In this document: positions 14,931 to 31,313 of the stretch, piece after piece
Position numbering within the stretch: position 1 is the stretch's first letter
How the letters are laid out: every line of letters starts with the position of its first letter
DNA from: Ichthyophthirius multifiliis
Taxonomy: Eukaryota; Ciliophora; Oligohymenophorea; Hymenostomatida
Direction of reading: 5' to 3'
Assembly: GCF_000220395.1 (NCBI RefSeq)
Contig: NW_004087083.1
Location: 2,409 to 62,408 of the forward strand
Length of the DNA: 60,000 nt
The notes under the pieces: generated by a model
Databases searched by the model: none
Seen by the model: only the letters and a program-made list of their open reading frames with translations
What the model was told of the DNA's origin: nothing
Translations under genes and position numbers: made by a program

Positions 14931-14979
<49 letters not shown>

Positions 14980-15521
14980 TTTAATTTATGTATTTAAATA
15001 AAATAATAAGTACATTTTTATTTATTATTATTTCAAAATTTTATCTACATAATATTAGTTATAAAATTATTCTTGCATATCAATATTATATTAAAATAAA
15101 TATTTTTAAAATATAATAAATATATTAATTAAATTTGTAATAATTTATTAAAGTAATATAATTATTTAATTTATAAAATGGTTTTAAATAATAAAATCTT
15201 GTATTATAAAATTATTATATTTTTAAAAAATTATGTAAAAATAATATTTATAAATATATTAAATAATTAAATTAATAACATAAATATTATAAAATATATA
15301 TGAATATTACTTTTTTTATAATTTTAATTTTTTTATAATAGAAATTATTTATATAAAATAAAATATATTATTAATTAATTTATATTTTTTTATAAAATTT
15401 TTTATAAATAATATTAAAAATTAATTTTAAATAAATAATTAATATATAAAATTACTAAATATATATATTTTTTTTTAATTTAGTATTTTCTACTTATTAA
15501 AATTAAAATAAATATTCTTTT
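14338..15521. other. Intergenic spacer with TAA microsatellite
   Basis: A/T-only spacer between the kinase and CysRS genes. The one notable element is a TAA-type trinucleotide tract at about 14929-14979. No coding or RNA feature recognised. Confidence 0.7.
14929..14979. repeat. (TAA)n trinucleotide microsatellite
   Basis: About 17 consecutive TAA/ATA units, intergenic. With TAA read as Gln, such tracts inside genes would encode poly-Gln or poly-Asn; this one lies outside any recognised gene. Confidence 0.95.
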
Positions 15522-16172
15522 TCATTATTTATTTAATTAAAAATATTATTAATACAAAATATTTTATGCATCCCATTTCTTTTGGAAAGACTAAACAGCT
15601 TTATCTTTCAGTACTTATCCTTTATCATCATGTGTTGGTATTCCTTTATCATTAAATTAATAGTTTTTATATTTAATATCATTTCTAAACATATCAGATG
15701 GATTTACACTCATTTATTTAATTTTTTCTTATTCTTTTTTCTTTAAAGCTTCTTATTATTATGCTTATTTTAATTGTTTTTCTTCTTTTTCTTTCAAAAG
15801 TATTTCTTTATCATCAAATTTCCACAAACTTTACTCACCAGGCTTTCCATCATCTATTCTAACTCCCAAATGAATTAATTTTTCATCTCTAACTGTATCA
15901 CAGACGTATAGAATATTCTTATGTTATTATTCTTGTGCACTTTTTAAAACACTTTCATAGAAATAAGTAGCTATTTCAAAAGCTTATGAAGTATTATCAT
16001 TAATGTTTTTCTTAGAGGCAAATTTATTTAATTTATCTTAGTAGTTTTATGATAATTCTTATATTTTTACAAAATCCTATCCTGAACCTCTTACATTATC
16101 TCTGAAAGATGAAATTTCATTTATTAATAAAACAAAAATGTCTTCTTATTATTACATATTATTCTATAAATG

Positions 16173-16217
<45 letters not shown>

Positions 16218-16917
16218 CATCAATTTATTTTTATACATTTTTTATTACATATATATAATTACATTATTATCATAGCATATACCTATACAGTAGAAAATAT
16301 ATTTAACATAATTACTTATAGATAATAATAATGGGTATATATAAGGTTTTTCTTTTAAATAAATATTAACTTATCTTATTATTTCTTCTATTTCTCCTAT
16401 TACTTTTGGTATATTGAAATTATTCTAAAAATGTTTATGAATTAATGCTTATTTTTCTTAAAAAAATTCATTTAATACAAATTCTTTTTTTTCCCATTTT
16501 AAACTAATATTTATATTAAACTATAATAAAATTGCATTAATAGTTATGAAAAACTCGCTAAATTTCTTATCTTTAATTTTATATTCTTCTAGAGTATTTT
16601 CTGAATAATCCATGATAGAATCGTAGTTTTATTTCGTAAAAATAAGCCTCAAAACTCTACTTGAAAATCTCTAAATTAAATTCTTAATACTGATAAAATT
16701 TTTTAGACTTTTTGCCATTTTTAATCCCTCTATATGTAAATGTCCAGTATGCATAAAATAATTTACCCATTAATTATTTTCTTCTTTATTAAAATAAGCT
16801 TCACTTTATGCAATCTCATTATCATGATGAGGAAACTTTAAATCTTCTCCTCCCATATGGATATCTAGAGGATACCCTAATATCTCAGATGCCATAGTAG
16901 AACATTCAATATGCCAT

Positions 16918-16949
<32 letters not shown>

Positions 16950-17790
16950 TTCAGGTTCATTGGGTTTACTAGCCTTCCATAATGCGAAATCTTTCTATGA
17001 TCTTTTCTCAGAATCATTTTTTACACCTAATTTACCTTCACCGTCATCTAGTTTTTACTTATTATTTACAGATTAAGGCTCAAGTTTTGCATAGCATTAG
17101 TTTTAAGTACAATGAAATTTTTCAACATTAAAATAAACTGATTAATTTGATTCATAAGCAAATCCATTTTCGATAATTTTCTTTATGTAATTGATTATTT
17201 CAGGAATATATTCACTTACTCGAACTATTGCATCAGGCTATATATATACATATAGAATATAAAATATAATATAATGTATTATTATTATCAATTTTTACTT
17301 TATCAACATTTAATTATTACATATCCTCCCAATAGTCTATTTCCCATTTACGAGCGAATTAAGCGAAATCTTATTTTTATTCATTTGAGCGGTCTATTAT
17401 TTTATCGTCTATATCTGTTATATTTTAGCAGAAAAATACATCATAACCAAAATATCTATTCATTACTTTTCTTATCATGTCGACACTTACATAAGTTCTT
17501 GCATGCCCTAAATGTGAAGCATCATATACCTATTTTAGATATAAAATCATTTTTGGAAAAAAAAATTATTTTTTACTGTCGGACCACAATTGTAAAATTT
17601 TACTTTTTTTCCCTTATATGGAATAAACTCTACCTATTATTATTTTTTTTATCATTTTTTTGATTTTTTTTCTTTTTACTAGTTATTCGGGATTTAATGA
17701 GTTTTAAACTTTTAATCCTGTAATGTAGGAGTCTTCGTTTTTTTAAGGCAACTGCCAAAGCTAATAAGGATTTTTTTGTTAGTCTTACAT
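15522..17790 (-). CDS. CARS: Cysteine--tRNA ligase, cytosolic
   Basis: Class I aminoacyl-tRNA synthetase that charges tRNA-Cys. Visible in order: [32 protein letters not shown] (the zinc-ligand Cys and the HLGH signature), [90 protein letters not shown] (KMSKS present as KMAKS), and a C-terminal Lys/Glu/Gln helix ending NPSDMFRND and [14 protein letters not shown] as in animal CARS. The start ATG at 17788-17790 gives MQDQQKNPYQLWQLPQ. Short introns lie near the CGPTV motif (46 and about 48 nt), near 17240-17305, and at about 16170-16270 with a TA run. The insertion present in human CARS between the first two blocks is much shorter here. Assignment is secure. Confidence 0.95.
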
Positions 17791-18352
17791 TTAACTATTA
17801 TAATTTGTTATATATATATTGTTTGATTTATATTAACTCTTTTTTTTTATAGAGCTATTTGTTAACTTTTATAATTGAAATACTTATAATAAATAGAAAA
17901 AATAAATTTATATTAAATATTAAAATTATATTTTTTAAAAAAAATTAAATTATATTTATGCACGTAATCAAATTTTTTATATAAAAAGAATTTTTTTTTT
18001 TTTTTTTGAATTAAAATAGTTTTTTTTTAAAATACTATTTTTTTATTTTAAAAAAAGTCTATAAAAATATAGATAATATATAATAAAAGATAAATAAATT
18101 TATATAATGTTTTCAAATAGTCAATTTTTTAATTGTATTTAATATAATTTTTTTAATTTATTTTATATGAGAGATTTTTATTATTAAATTTACAAATTAA
18201 ATTAAAAAATAATAAAAAAAATTATTTTCGCAATCGAAATAAAGCATGCAATAAATACAAATTAATATATAAAAAAATATATAAATTCTAAAAATTATAA
18301 TAATATATATATAATAAATTTTATATACAAATATAATAACATTATATAAAAA

Positions 18353-21201
18353 TCAAACCAAATAAACCGCCAAAAAAATTAAATTAATAAGTAAAATACC
18401 ACCATAAACATCTTTTTCTGCATCCTTAATAGGTTTTTCAAACATGCTATTATAATAACTGTGGAAATTATTCCCAGACCTCGTATATTCTCCATCAATC
18501 CCCAACGGCACAACATAAAAATCTTCATTATTCGCCGTATATATTTCCTATCCGACATGCCTAAATTTTAACCTACTAGGTATTGTAGTTGCCACATCAT
18601 CCTTATGAGTCATCCTGAAATTTTCCCCTTTAATTTATCCATTAACAAAGCTCACAAAGGCCTCATTCCCAACCCTTGGACTACCAAAAGTATACAAATT
18701 GATTTTATTTTAATATTATTTACTATATTCAGCAGCAGCTAATGTAGCTACTGCAGCCCCAATATTTGCCCCAATAAAATTAATTTAAGAAGCAGATGGA
18801 TATAAGCTCATTATCGTTTTCATTTTATTTAGAAAGTCAGGTTTTATTACTTAATAATATCCATGCCATATTTTATGCACTTAACAATATCCTACACAAA
18901 CATCTGAATCTGACTAGTCTTCATTTAAATCATATGTCCATTAATAATACGAATCTCTTCCTTAGTACCTAAAAGTCACAAAAATAGATTAGTTTTAATA
19001 AAAAATAGTACCATAAATCCCGTCTTTTTAGAAAAATTACTAACTATCGTTTTCTTATATTTACTAAACATTGTATTTATTCTTTAGAATCAAAAAATAA
19101 CTAAAAATCTTATTCTTATCAAAATTTTTATACACATACAAAGGCTAAATATCTCCTACAGGACAGAATAGACCTTCAGGACAGTTATAACATCTCGATT
19201 GACCTTCCTGCGCGTAAGTATTTTCTGGACAATCGAAAGGCTAAGATGCATAAAAACAAGATTTTCCTCTAGGACAGAGTGTACATGAAGCATTCTTACT
19301 ATTAGGGTCAATTTGCAAGTAAAATCCTTACTAACAGTATACACATTTGCCTGTTTTAGGGTCTATATATTACCCTTCATCGCAAGTAGCAACTGGTGCC
19401 TAATCTTTAACACAAAAGGCTTTATTTTTGCATTGTTCGCATTTTGTTTGTCCTCTTTTGTCTTAATATTAGCCATCTTCACATTATTTGCAAGAAATTT
19501 ACTTGGAACTATCCTAATAAGTACCTGGGAAACATTCAATTGGCAATATATCTTTATAAGGGCAAAAACTTCCCGGAGAACATTCTATACACTTAGTTTT
19601 TCCTTCACTTACATTAAATTCTCCTACGCCACAAGGTTAACAAGAAACACTATTTTTAATATTCGAAAAAAATCCTTTAGGACATTTAACAGACTGTAAA
19701 TCTTTAAATTGACAAAAATTCCCAGCTGAGCATTCTTGGCATACTTAAGACCCTTCTTATATATTAAATTGACCATCCGGACATGTTTTACATATAGATT
19801 TCCCTAATTCATCTTAAAAAGTCCCTTTTGGGCATTTTCTAGGTGATTCATCTACATATGGGCAATAATTACCAATTGGACATTTAATACATTCTATATT
19901 ATCTTAATTTATAGAATATTAGCCATCTGGACATATATTACATTTAACTATAGTAATACCATCAATATCCAATATTTTATAAGTTCCCGGTCCACAATTA
20001 TCAATTTTAATTTAAGCTTAAGGACAAAACTATACATTTCCAACTTTAAGTATACTAGAAGCACAATAGACTGGAACTTAGTCTTTATTTGCACAAGAGC
20101 AATTTTTACCTTCACTATCTTTCCCAAGTTTACAATTTCCATCTTCCGGACATTTTTAACATATTTCCTGTCCTATCTTTCATTATAATAGCCATCGGGA
20201 CACTATAGACATTATTCTTAATTAATTTTATTTTAGAAACTTCCCTCAGGACAAGGTACTGGAACGTCTGTTTTCCATTCACATTTATTTCCTTTTGGGC
20301 ATTCTTTACAAGCTATTTATCCTTCTTATTCATTATATTATCCTTAAGGACATTATATACATTCTATTTAATTCGGTTTATCTTAATAAGTTGCTATAGG
20401 ACATGGTATAGGAAGTATGTTTTTCCATAAGCAATAATTTCCAGCAGGGCAATTTATACATTTAGTCTATCCTGTCTAATCATTGTATTCTCCATCTCGA
20501 CATTCATGACATTCGTTCTAGTATTTCTTATCCTGATAAGTCCCCGTAGGACAACTTATGGGTGCCATATCATTTCTAAAGCAATAACTTCCTTCAGGGC
20601 AGTCTTTGCATTTAGTTTATCCTACCTAATCATTATATTCACCGTCTTTACAAGGCTTACATTCAGTTTAATTTTCTAAATCTTGGTAAGTTCCGGCTGG
20701 ACAATCTGTTGGGGCTTCATTTTTCCAAAAACAGGATTTTCCTTTTGGACAGTTTTTACATTTAGATTCTCCTTCGTTTTCATTATATTCACCGTCTTTA
20801 CATGGAATACATTCTAGTTATTTTTCTTTATCTGAATATTCCCCTTTGGCGCATTTTTCTTGTAGTTAATCTCGATAAAAACATGAATATCCTTTTTAGC
20901 AGTTTTTGCATTTTTCGTTGCCTTCGATTTCTTTATATTCTCCGTCATTGCAATATAAACATACTTTTTTTTCTATATCTAAATATTGTCCTTTTGGACA
21001 TAATTTTTCTTCCTTTATAGTATTTTAAACTGGTTAAGTAGGTAATTCTTCTTTTGGACTTTATTTTTATTATTGACGATTAGAAGAACTTTTAGATTTT
21101 TCTGTGTTGTTTATCTATTTTTATGCTTTTGATTATATTAAAAACTATGCAAGAAATAATAAAGATATTATTATTATTTAGATTTTTTTAAATTTAAGCA
21201 T
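18353..21201 (-). CDS. Secreted cysteine-rich repeat protein with C-terminal class 3 lipase domain
   Basis: About 949 residues. An N-terminal signal peptide (hydrophobic core IIIISLLFLAQFLI) is followed by some 12-13 furin/EGF-like modules of about 49 residues. A typical module reads CPxGTYQDxxxQxECxxC, then DGEYNDQxGQTKC, then CPxGxYCxxK. Next comes a lipase_3-type domain of about 250 residues and a hydrophobic C-terminus (GGILLINLIFLAVYLV), suggesting a GPI anchor. In the lipase domain the nucleophile elbow reads FIGANIGAAVATL where active enzymes have GxSxG, so the catalytic Ser is Asn. Candidate Asp (THKDDVATTIP) and His (NNFHSYY) remain. The domain is probably a binding or structural pseudoenzyme. 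The T5 run at 20153-20157 shifts module 6 into the -1 frame; one extra base there restores KKCPEDGNC and makes the whole span 950 codons. No intron was seen. The role is likely at the cell surface or in secretion (inference). Confidence 0.85.
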
Positions 21202-22198
21202 TATTTTAGTTTCTATTTTATTAAGTTCACTTTTATTTTTTTGTATATGTTTTTTTTTTTTTTTTTTTTCTTTTTTAAAATAATTATTTTTATAAATTTG
21301 ATTTTTTTGTTGAAAAAATATTATTTTATAACGTAAAAAAAATATACTAGAAATATTATTTAATTAAAAAATGAAATTTAATTTAATTAATACCTTTTTC
21401 ATCAAAAAATATCCATTTTTATTAAATTTAAAAATAAATTTACAAATTATATTTTCATTTTAATAAAAAAGTTATTTTTTAAAAAAATTATTGCTAAATA
21501 ATAAATATTTTCAAATAATAAAATAATTATATATAAATAATATAATTTTAAATTAATTAATCACAAAAATAATTAAACAATTAAATTTATTAAATAAATT
21601 TTAATTATATATTTTATCATTTAATAAAAATAATTTATTATAATTAATATTTATAAATTATAAAAATTGCTTTAGATAATAATAATGTTAAAAATTCAAT
21701 ATTTTAATAAAATAATCTTATAATAAAAAATAATATATTTAAAATCAAAATATATGCAACTATGATAATTTATTAATTAAATAATATGTTAAATAGATAA
21801 AAATTGTTGAAAGTATCATAATATTAATTTACACAACCTTTTTTAACATCCTATTCTATTTTTTTACTTTAGGATATTAATATTAAGTCGAAGATATTTT
21901 GAACTCTGACTGTAAATAAAACAATATTTTACTTAAAATAAAACTATTTTAAAATTATAAAAAATAAAAAAGTCAATTATTTTTTTAATTTAAATATAAA
22001 TTTCTATTAAAAACTAAAAAAACTAATATTATTAATAAAAAAAAATATATCAAATATATTTTTTTTTATTTAATAAATTATAATAATTATTTATTTAAAA
22101 AATATTAATATATTTTTTTTATTTTGTATTTTAAAAAGAATAACTTAATTAATTAAAAAAATAAAAAAATAATTAAATATTATTTTTTTTTTTCGATA
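21202..22198. other. Intergenic spacer, no gene seen
   Basis: A/T-rich spacer between the 3' end of the large WD gene and the start of the cysteine-rich gene. Poly-T at 21251-21270 precedes the cysteine-rich gene. No other structure recognised. Confidence 0.65.
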
Positions 22199-23292
22199 TC
22201 AAAAAAACTCATTATTTTCCTTTTTAAATTTAGCTTAAATTAGCTTTTCTGAACTATATCTTTTATATTAAAAATTTATCTAAGTTAATTTAAATAAATT
22301 AATATTTTATTTATAATAATTATGTTTATTATTATTAGAATTTTAGTTTTTATATTATTTTGATTTTATTAATTTAGTTTAAAGGTTTTTCATTACATTC
22401 TAAAAGCATTTTTATTAAGTTTTTTTAAAAAAACCATTATTTTTTGAAACTTATGAGCTATTTTAAGTCAAAAGATTATAAAAGTTATTGTTTATACTAC
22501 TACTTTATATTCTTTCAATACTTTAAAATTATGTATTATCTTCTTAATTAGTTTTTTATTTTTTATTATCTTAAATAGTATTTGTGAAAATCTCGTCTTA
22601 ATGATTATTTTTAAAATCACTCTTCTAAAACAAGTATTCTTTTGCTTATTAATTTGGTATATTATTAAAATTTCTCGAATTATATAACTCTTAAGATAGT
22701 AATTATTTCTAAAAAGCATAATCAATAAATTCTTTTCTATCTACAGATTAAGTATTTGTATTTTAAAATAAATCACATTTATATCCAGTTTTCCTGTCTA
22801 AATTATTCAATTTAATAAGTTATTAACTACCTGTAACTTAATTATTAGACATTTAAGAATTTTTATTATTTTAGATATAATAAACAGCTTTAGAATCTTC
22901 AGTCAAGAATTTCTATTTTTAAGAATTTGTGTTTCTTAAAGGTATATTATCTAGTTTTGTCTAACTATTATAGCTTTATTATTTATTTTATAAGCCTAAT
23001 CCAAAAAATAAACTATCATGTTCTTTTCTTGTTTAGTTAGGTTAAAATGTAAAGCTAATTATTTTTACAATATTATCATATAAAAATAAAATATATAATA
23101 CTTAGTTTATCCATTATTATTTTTATTCTCTTTTTAAACTAAATTTAATTTCTTTTCAAAATCTTAAACTTATTTATATTATTCTTATAAATAGTGGAAT
23201 TAATCTAAAAGAGTTAATTTATAATTTGGACTTAAAAATTAAATTAAATTTTTATGAGTTTTATTTTATTCATCTTAATTAATACTTTAAAC

Positions 23293-23329
<37 letters not shown>

Positions 23330-25421
23330 TAACAATAAATATATGTATATAATACTTATATAAATATAATTTAGTTTATTTACTTTCATTTTTCAACATA
23401 TTATTTCTTTCTTTTAAAGTATCTTTAATCCTTTTTTATTCTTACATTTATTTTAATGTTAAACCATTCAATTCTTTCTTATACAAATGCTTTATTTTTT
23501 CATAAAGTATATCTTTGGGTGAATATTAATCTTTCATTAATAAAACTTATTTTTATTCTTCACTTTTTTATTCGAAATGTTCATTTATCACTTAATTATT
23601 ATATATTTTTTCAAAATTTAATTAAAATTTTTATAAAACATCTTCTTTCATATTTTATTTATATTTTTCTAAAACTAAGAACACAGCCTAAATACCTTAC
23701 ATAAGTTTATTCCTGAAAAAATCAATTTAATCAATTTAAAAATCCCATTAAATTGGTAAAGGATGAACCATACTTATAGAGCCCAAAAGTTCTATATTTT
23801 TTTAATAATTCCATATTTTTACATAATTATCCAAACTACAAGAAACTACACTAAAATTCTAATATTAATAAATAAATAAATTAATATAAAATTAAATTGA
23901 ACCTAAATATTTTATAATTTAGTAAATCCATCTTTGTGTGCCTAAACTAAATCTAACATAAATTAAGAAAATCCGAAATTCGGATCTAAATCTTCATCTA
24001 AAGATGAAATCATTCCCCTTACTTTTTACATTTTGATAACTGAGCATTAAAATTTTTAAATTACTTTAGTTTATTTCATTTAAGAGTTTACTTTTATAAT
24101 TTTCAGGATATTATTTTTATTTTACTTGAAATATTATATTTTATTATTAAACAAATTTGTATTAAAATCATTTATTATTTATCTAAAAGCATTATAATTT
24201 AATTTAGTTTTGGTGTGTTCTATTTTTTTTATTTATTACTATTTAAATATATTTATTATGTCATATTTTCTCATTTCCCCATTCTATAAACCCACTATTA
24301 AAAAACAATATAAAGGATATTAATTTTTAAGGTTTTTTAAATCAAACATATGTTAAAATTGTTAAGATTTTTCATTTTAATTATTAGAAAAATTTAAATT
24401 ATTTTCTAATTAACATAATTGAATATCAACAATTAAATTTGTTGCATATGCGTTTGATGATAATTTTTTGACTGGTAAAAATTCATGAAAATTTTTATCT
24501 TATAAATCTTCATCATATAATTACATAAATTAATTTTCATCTCCTTTAATAATTTTTTCATTATTATTGTAAAGTCCATCAATATCAATATTATTAATAG
24601 GTGATTAATTTAAAACTAGATTTTCATTTTATTAATTAGTTGTGTTTTTAATTGGATTTTAACTTACAGTGTTTTTTTTTATTGTCTTTTAAAAACATTA
24701 TATTTAAGCTAATTTGTTTGTTGATCTTCGAATTTTTTTAATTTTTATGAATTAATAGGTGATAATTATTAATTCTTTTAATTATTATTAAATTCTAATT
24801 TTTAAAATTTATCTCCGAATGATAGCTATTATTTTTGTTTGAATTAAATTTAATCCCTTCTAGATTTTATTTATTATTAATATGCCTTAATTATATATAT
24901 ATTATAAAATAAATAAATACAAATACAAATATAAATATTATAATTAATAGATATATATAAAAAAATATTTATAAAATATTATTATTTATATAAAATTTAT
25001 AATCATATATAGATTTTAATTTCTTTTTATTTTACCTATTTTATTATTTAAACCTTATTATTATTTAATTTTTCTTCTCTATATATCAACGATTTTATTA
25101 AATTTATATTCCCTATAATTTATAATTCAATACGTTCTTCATTATTATGAAACTTAACAAAATATATATAGCCTAAAGATGTTCCTATAATTAAAATACT
25201 AAATCCATCTATAAATTGTAAAGATGTAGCTTGTGTTTATTCAAGTTCGAAATTAGCTATAATTCTTGCATATTCGTAATTATAGAATATTAAAAGATTA
25301 TCATTTGAAGCAGTAACAATTAGATTATGATAAACAGATACTTCCATAAGTATAATCTATTTTCCATAATGAGAATTTATTAATTATCTAATCTTTTTGT
25401 ATATATAGATACAAATATATA

Positions 25422-25463
<42 letters not shown>

Positions 25464-27904
25464 TTATATATAATTTTTTTTATATATTCATATATATTTA
25501 TTTATTATTTTTAAGTTTAATATATATATTTTTTTTTAATATACCTTTTAAAAATTAAAATTTTGATTTATTTTTGAGGTTATAATTTAACTGTCTGTTG
25601 AAGCAGCTATAAACAATTAATTTTCCTCATCAAATTTAATTTAATTAATAGCCCCTGAACTTATTTACATTTAAAAAATAAAATCATAATATTTTAAATT
25701 ATAAACTTTTATAATTCCTTTTTAATTTCCTATTATTAATTTTTCTCCATTATCAATCATTTAAATGCTTGTAATTGTATCTTCCTTTTATTTTTTTATA
25801 TTAGTTAATAATTTCTATTTAAATAAATATATTTATATACTTTATCATCATTAATACCTTTTATTATTTTTATATATCTTCCATTTTAAGCATTTATAAT
25901 TCTTATGTCTTAAACAGTACAAACTATTAGCTATTAATTTTTTTTATTTAAAAAAGTGCTTATAGGATAAATATCTTCTTAATTTTGATCATTAATAAGA
26001 GTATTTTTTTTATTTTAAGTATTATTATTATTTCCTTGTTCGAATTCCATAGAAGTAATTCTTGAGCTTATAAAAAATACTTTATTTAAAGTCGTATGTA
26101 TAAAATTAATTTAATTTTTTAACAAAATATCTTTAATGTTTTTTAAAATATATATATATTTTTTTTTAAATAGATATATATATATATACTTAAAGTTTAA
26201 ATACAATTATTAGTAATTATATCCCAAATTTTTATTACTATTTTTATCATCACTACTTACTATCATCTTACTGTTTTCCACACTTCTAAAAGCAGTTACT
26301 GTTGAATTATGTCCTATTAATTTTCCTATTTAAGTAATATCGTTATTTAAAGGATCAAATTCATATATAGATATAATAGAGTCATAACCAGAAATAAGAA
26401 TAACATGAAAAGATTAAAAATATTAAATTAAGTTTATATGTTTATTAATAACATTTATCTTTTTTCTTTATATATATATATATATATAAATATAAAATTA
26501 ACCTTTTAAATAAGTTTATTTTCAAAAAAATCCCAAACTGAAAGTATATTAGGAACAGAAGTTACAACAACTACTTAATAAGATAAAATTTCAAATAAAT
26601 TACTAATTCCTTTATGAAAAAGTTCAGATTTTATATTATTTTCTACTTCTTCTTTTTCTAAATTCCATATACTTAAGAAATTCCTAATATAATATAAAAA
26701 TGTTTTTAAATTAAAAAATAAAATAAAAAAAAACACACACACCCATTATCAGTAGTAATCCATTTATCAATAGATTAAACATACCATATTCTTTATTATT
26801 CTTCTTATAGAAATTCTCCTACATGAAAGCTTTTTTCATTTTTAAAATCATCATTATAATCCCAAAAAACTAAATAACCATCTCTAAAAGTAGATCCAAG
26901 TCGTTTTTATTTTTCAGAAAAAGCAAAGTCCAGACAAATTTAGCAACTTTTTTTATTATTATTTAAAGCGAAAATAAAGGCAAAATAATTTTACCTATTT
27001 TATTTACTTTTGGAATGGATTTCCTTTAATAAAACACAATTATCATCATAAAATAGAAAATGATCACTATATTAATCAAGTACTATTAATTTATTTATTT
27101 CTTATGAAAAATAACTTCTTTAAATATTATTATTTTTATGATGAATTTTATCAACTTACATTTTTTCCTATTTTTTTTTATTTTAAATAAAACATCAAAT
27201 AACAAAAATAAAAATACTTTATTTAATTTGGCTATTTATTTATTTTAATAATTATATATTATTGGTAATTCCATATCTACTTCTCTTATTGTTCTTTCAT
27301 TTTTTTCCATATCAAACATTTTTGGCATTGGAATAAGTTTTTTTGGAATCTTTATTTCTTAAGGCTATAAATCAATATTTAAGGGGTGATTTTGAACTAA
27401 AAAGAGAGTTATATCTTAAAATTTTATAGAATTTTAATTATAAAATCTTTCTTTTTATAAATTAGTATCTGCTTTATCAATATGGAGTACACTTTCGAAA
27501 AAATCAATTAAAGATAAAACTAAATAAATAGTTTCATCTTTTTCAATTTTAAAGTTTTTAATAAAAACATATATAAAATCAATTATATTTATATATTAAA
27601 ATTCTTGAAATTCTATTTCAAACAAAATAATTTCATTTTGTAAATATGAACGAACGAATTCCATATTATATTTTTATAATAATTATTATTAAGTTTTCTT
27701 ATCAAAATTATTATATAATATATTTATTAAATCTTCATTTTCTCTCTAAATTTCGTTATCTATATTTGAAAATTATGTTTAGATTTAATATAGATAAGAA
27801 ATTGAATTTAATGTAGAAACTTAAGGTTTTGTTTATTGTTATATATCATCAATATATGAATTTTCTATTTATATACTATTTTAAAATTACAATTATTTTT
27901 TCAT
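22199..27904 (-). CDS. Large WD-repeat protein with coiled-coil tail
   Basis: Single gene of about 5.7 kb, likely well over 1,500 residues. The start ATG at 27904 gives MKKQLQFQNSIQIENS, followed by a helical N-terminal domain (NIIDFIYVFIKNFKIEKDET, IYLVLSLIDFFESVL). An intron of about 50 nt ending at about 27167 joins in frame to the propeller region. Blades seen in order: KLIVLDQYSDHFLFYDD, RLGSTFRDGYLVFWDYNDDF, VISGYDSIISIYEFD with GKLIGHNSTVTAF, IINAQNGRYIKII, LIVTASNDNLLIFYNYEYA, LIVGLQNGEMRKYDI, and SVVSCSLDNYVKIWNYQKN with ELLGSI. The C-terminal 500 or so residues are charged, Gln/Asn-rich and helical, ending KKENNEFF before TGA 22199-22201. Architecture and the SCSLDNYVKIW blade recall ciliate and animal WDR49/WDR64-type proteins (inference). 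Several introns; individual boundaries are not all fixed. Confidence 0.8.
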
Positions 27905-28030
27905 TTAACTTTTTTTTATATTTATTTTATTTTATTTTATTTTTTTATTGTAGGTATTTCTTTATTTTATTTCTATTAATATTTAAAATATATTATTGAT
28001 AATATATATATGTATACAAAAATTATTATT

Positions 28031-28064
<34 letters not shown>

Positions 28065-28779
28065 AATATGTTTTTATTATTATTAATTAAATATATATAC
28101 ATAATTAATAAAATATTATTTTATATTATAATAATAATAGAAATTATGATTATTATTTATATTTTTTAGATTTTAATTTCAATTAATTCATAGTTTTGAA
28201 AATTATATTTATTTTATATTTAATAAATTAAAATAGTAAAATCAAAAAAGTTAATTTAAATTTTTATTAATTTCGGATATAAAAAGTTTATTTTTCTTAA
28301 TATCCCTTAATTATGAACTTTAAAATTAAATTATTATATATCTAATCATAAAAAAAAACAATACCTGTTTAAGTAATAATTATTCAATATATAAATTTTA
28401 TTTAAAAAAATTACTTTCATAATCCTATTAAATATATAAAATATATAAATGCACTTCCATATCTATTTTATTAAAATAAATAAATAATTTTCGTAATTAA
28501 ACAAATTTAAAAAGTTCATTTTTAATTAATATTTTTTCATATATCTTTCGTGTATTTAAAATTTATAACTTCGTATAAAAAATAATTTAGATAGTTATTT
28601 AGTTATAATGAATTAATATTAATTATAACAAAAACTATTCAATTTCAAATTAATAATTAATTAATTTAAATTAAAATAAAAAACAAAGAAAAAAAAAAAA
28701 ATATCAATAATATTTCAATTATATATAAAAAAACAATTAAAATAATATAAATAATATTAAAAAATAAAAGTAAATAATA
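27905..28779. other. Divergent intergenic region
   Basis: Spacer between the start of the minus-strand WD gene and the start of the plus-strand CDKL gene, so it should hold both promoters. It is A/T-only with a TA run near 28030-28064. No recognisable TATA, operator or RNA gene can be separated from the background composition. Confidence 0.65.
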
Positions 28780-31153
<2,374 letters not shown>

Positions 31154-31261
31154 TATACCAATTTATTATAAATTTAACTAAAAAGGTTATTTTATAGAAT
31201 ATTTTGTTTTTTTTAAAAAGATAAATTATCATTATTTATTATAATATAGAAATATATATAG

Positions 31262-31265
<4 letters not shown>

Positions 31266-31306
<41 letters not shown>
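31266..31306. repeat. (TA)n microsatellite
   Basis: TA tract between the convergent CDKL and Rab-like genes. Confidence 0.9.

Positions 31307-31313
<7 letters not shown>

Noticed and set aside
14929-14979. Regular spacing suggesting a CRISPR-like array
   Set aside because: It is a simple trinucleotide microsatellite without spacers, in a eukaryotic nuclear sequence.
17274-17663. Open frame of 129 codons on the plus strand
   Set aside because: It lies antisense to the well-supported CysRS exons carrying CGPTV and HLGH; the plus frame has no motif and is a shadow.
19313-19699. Open frame of 128 codons on the plus strand
   Set aside because: Antisense to the cysteine-rich modules; its apparent length comes from the regular module composition.
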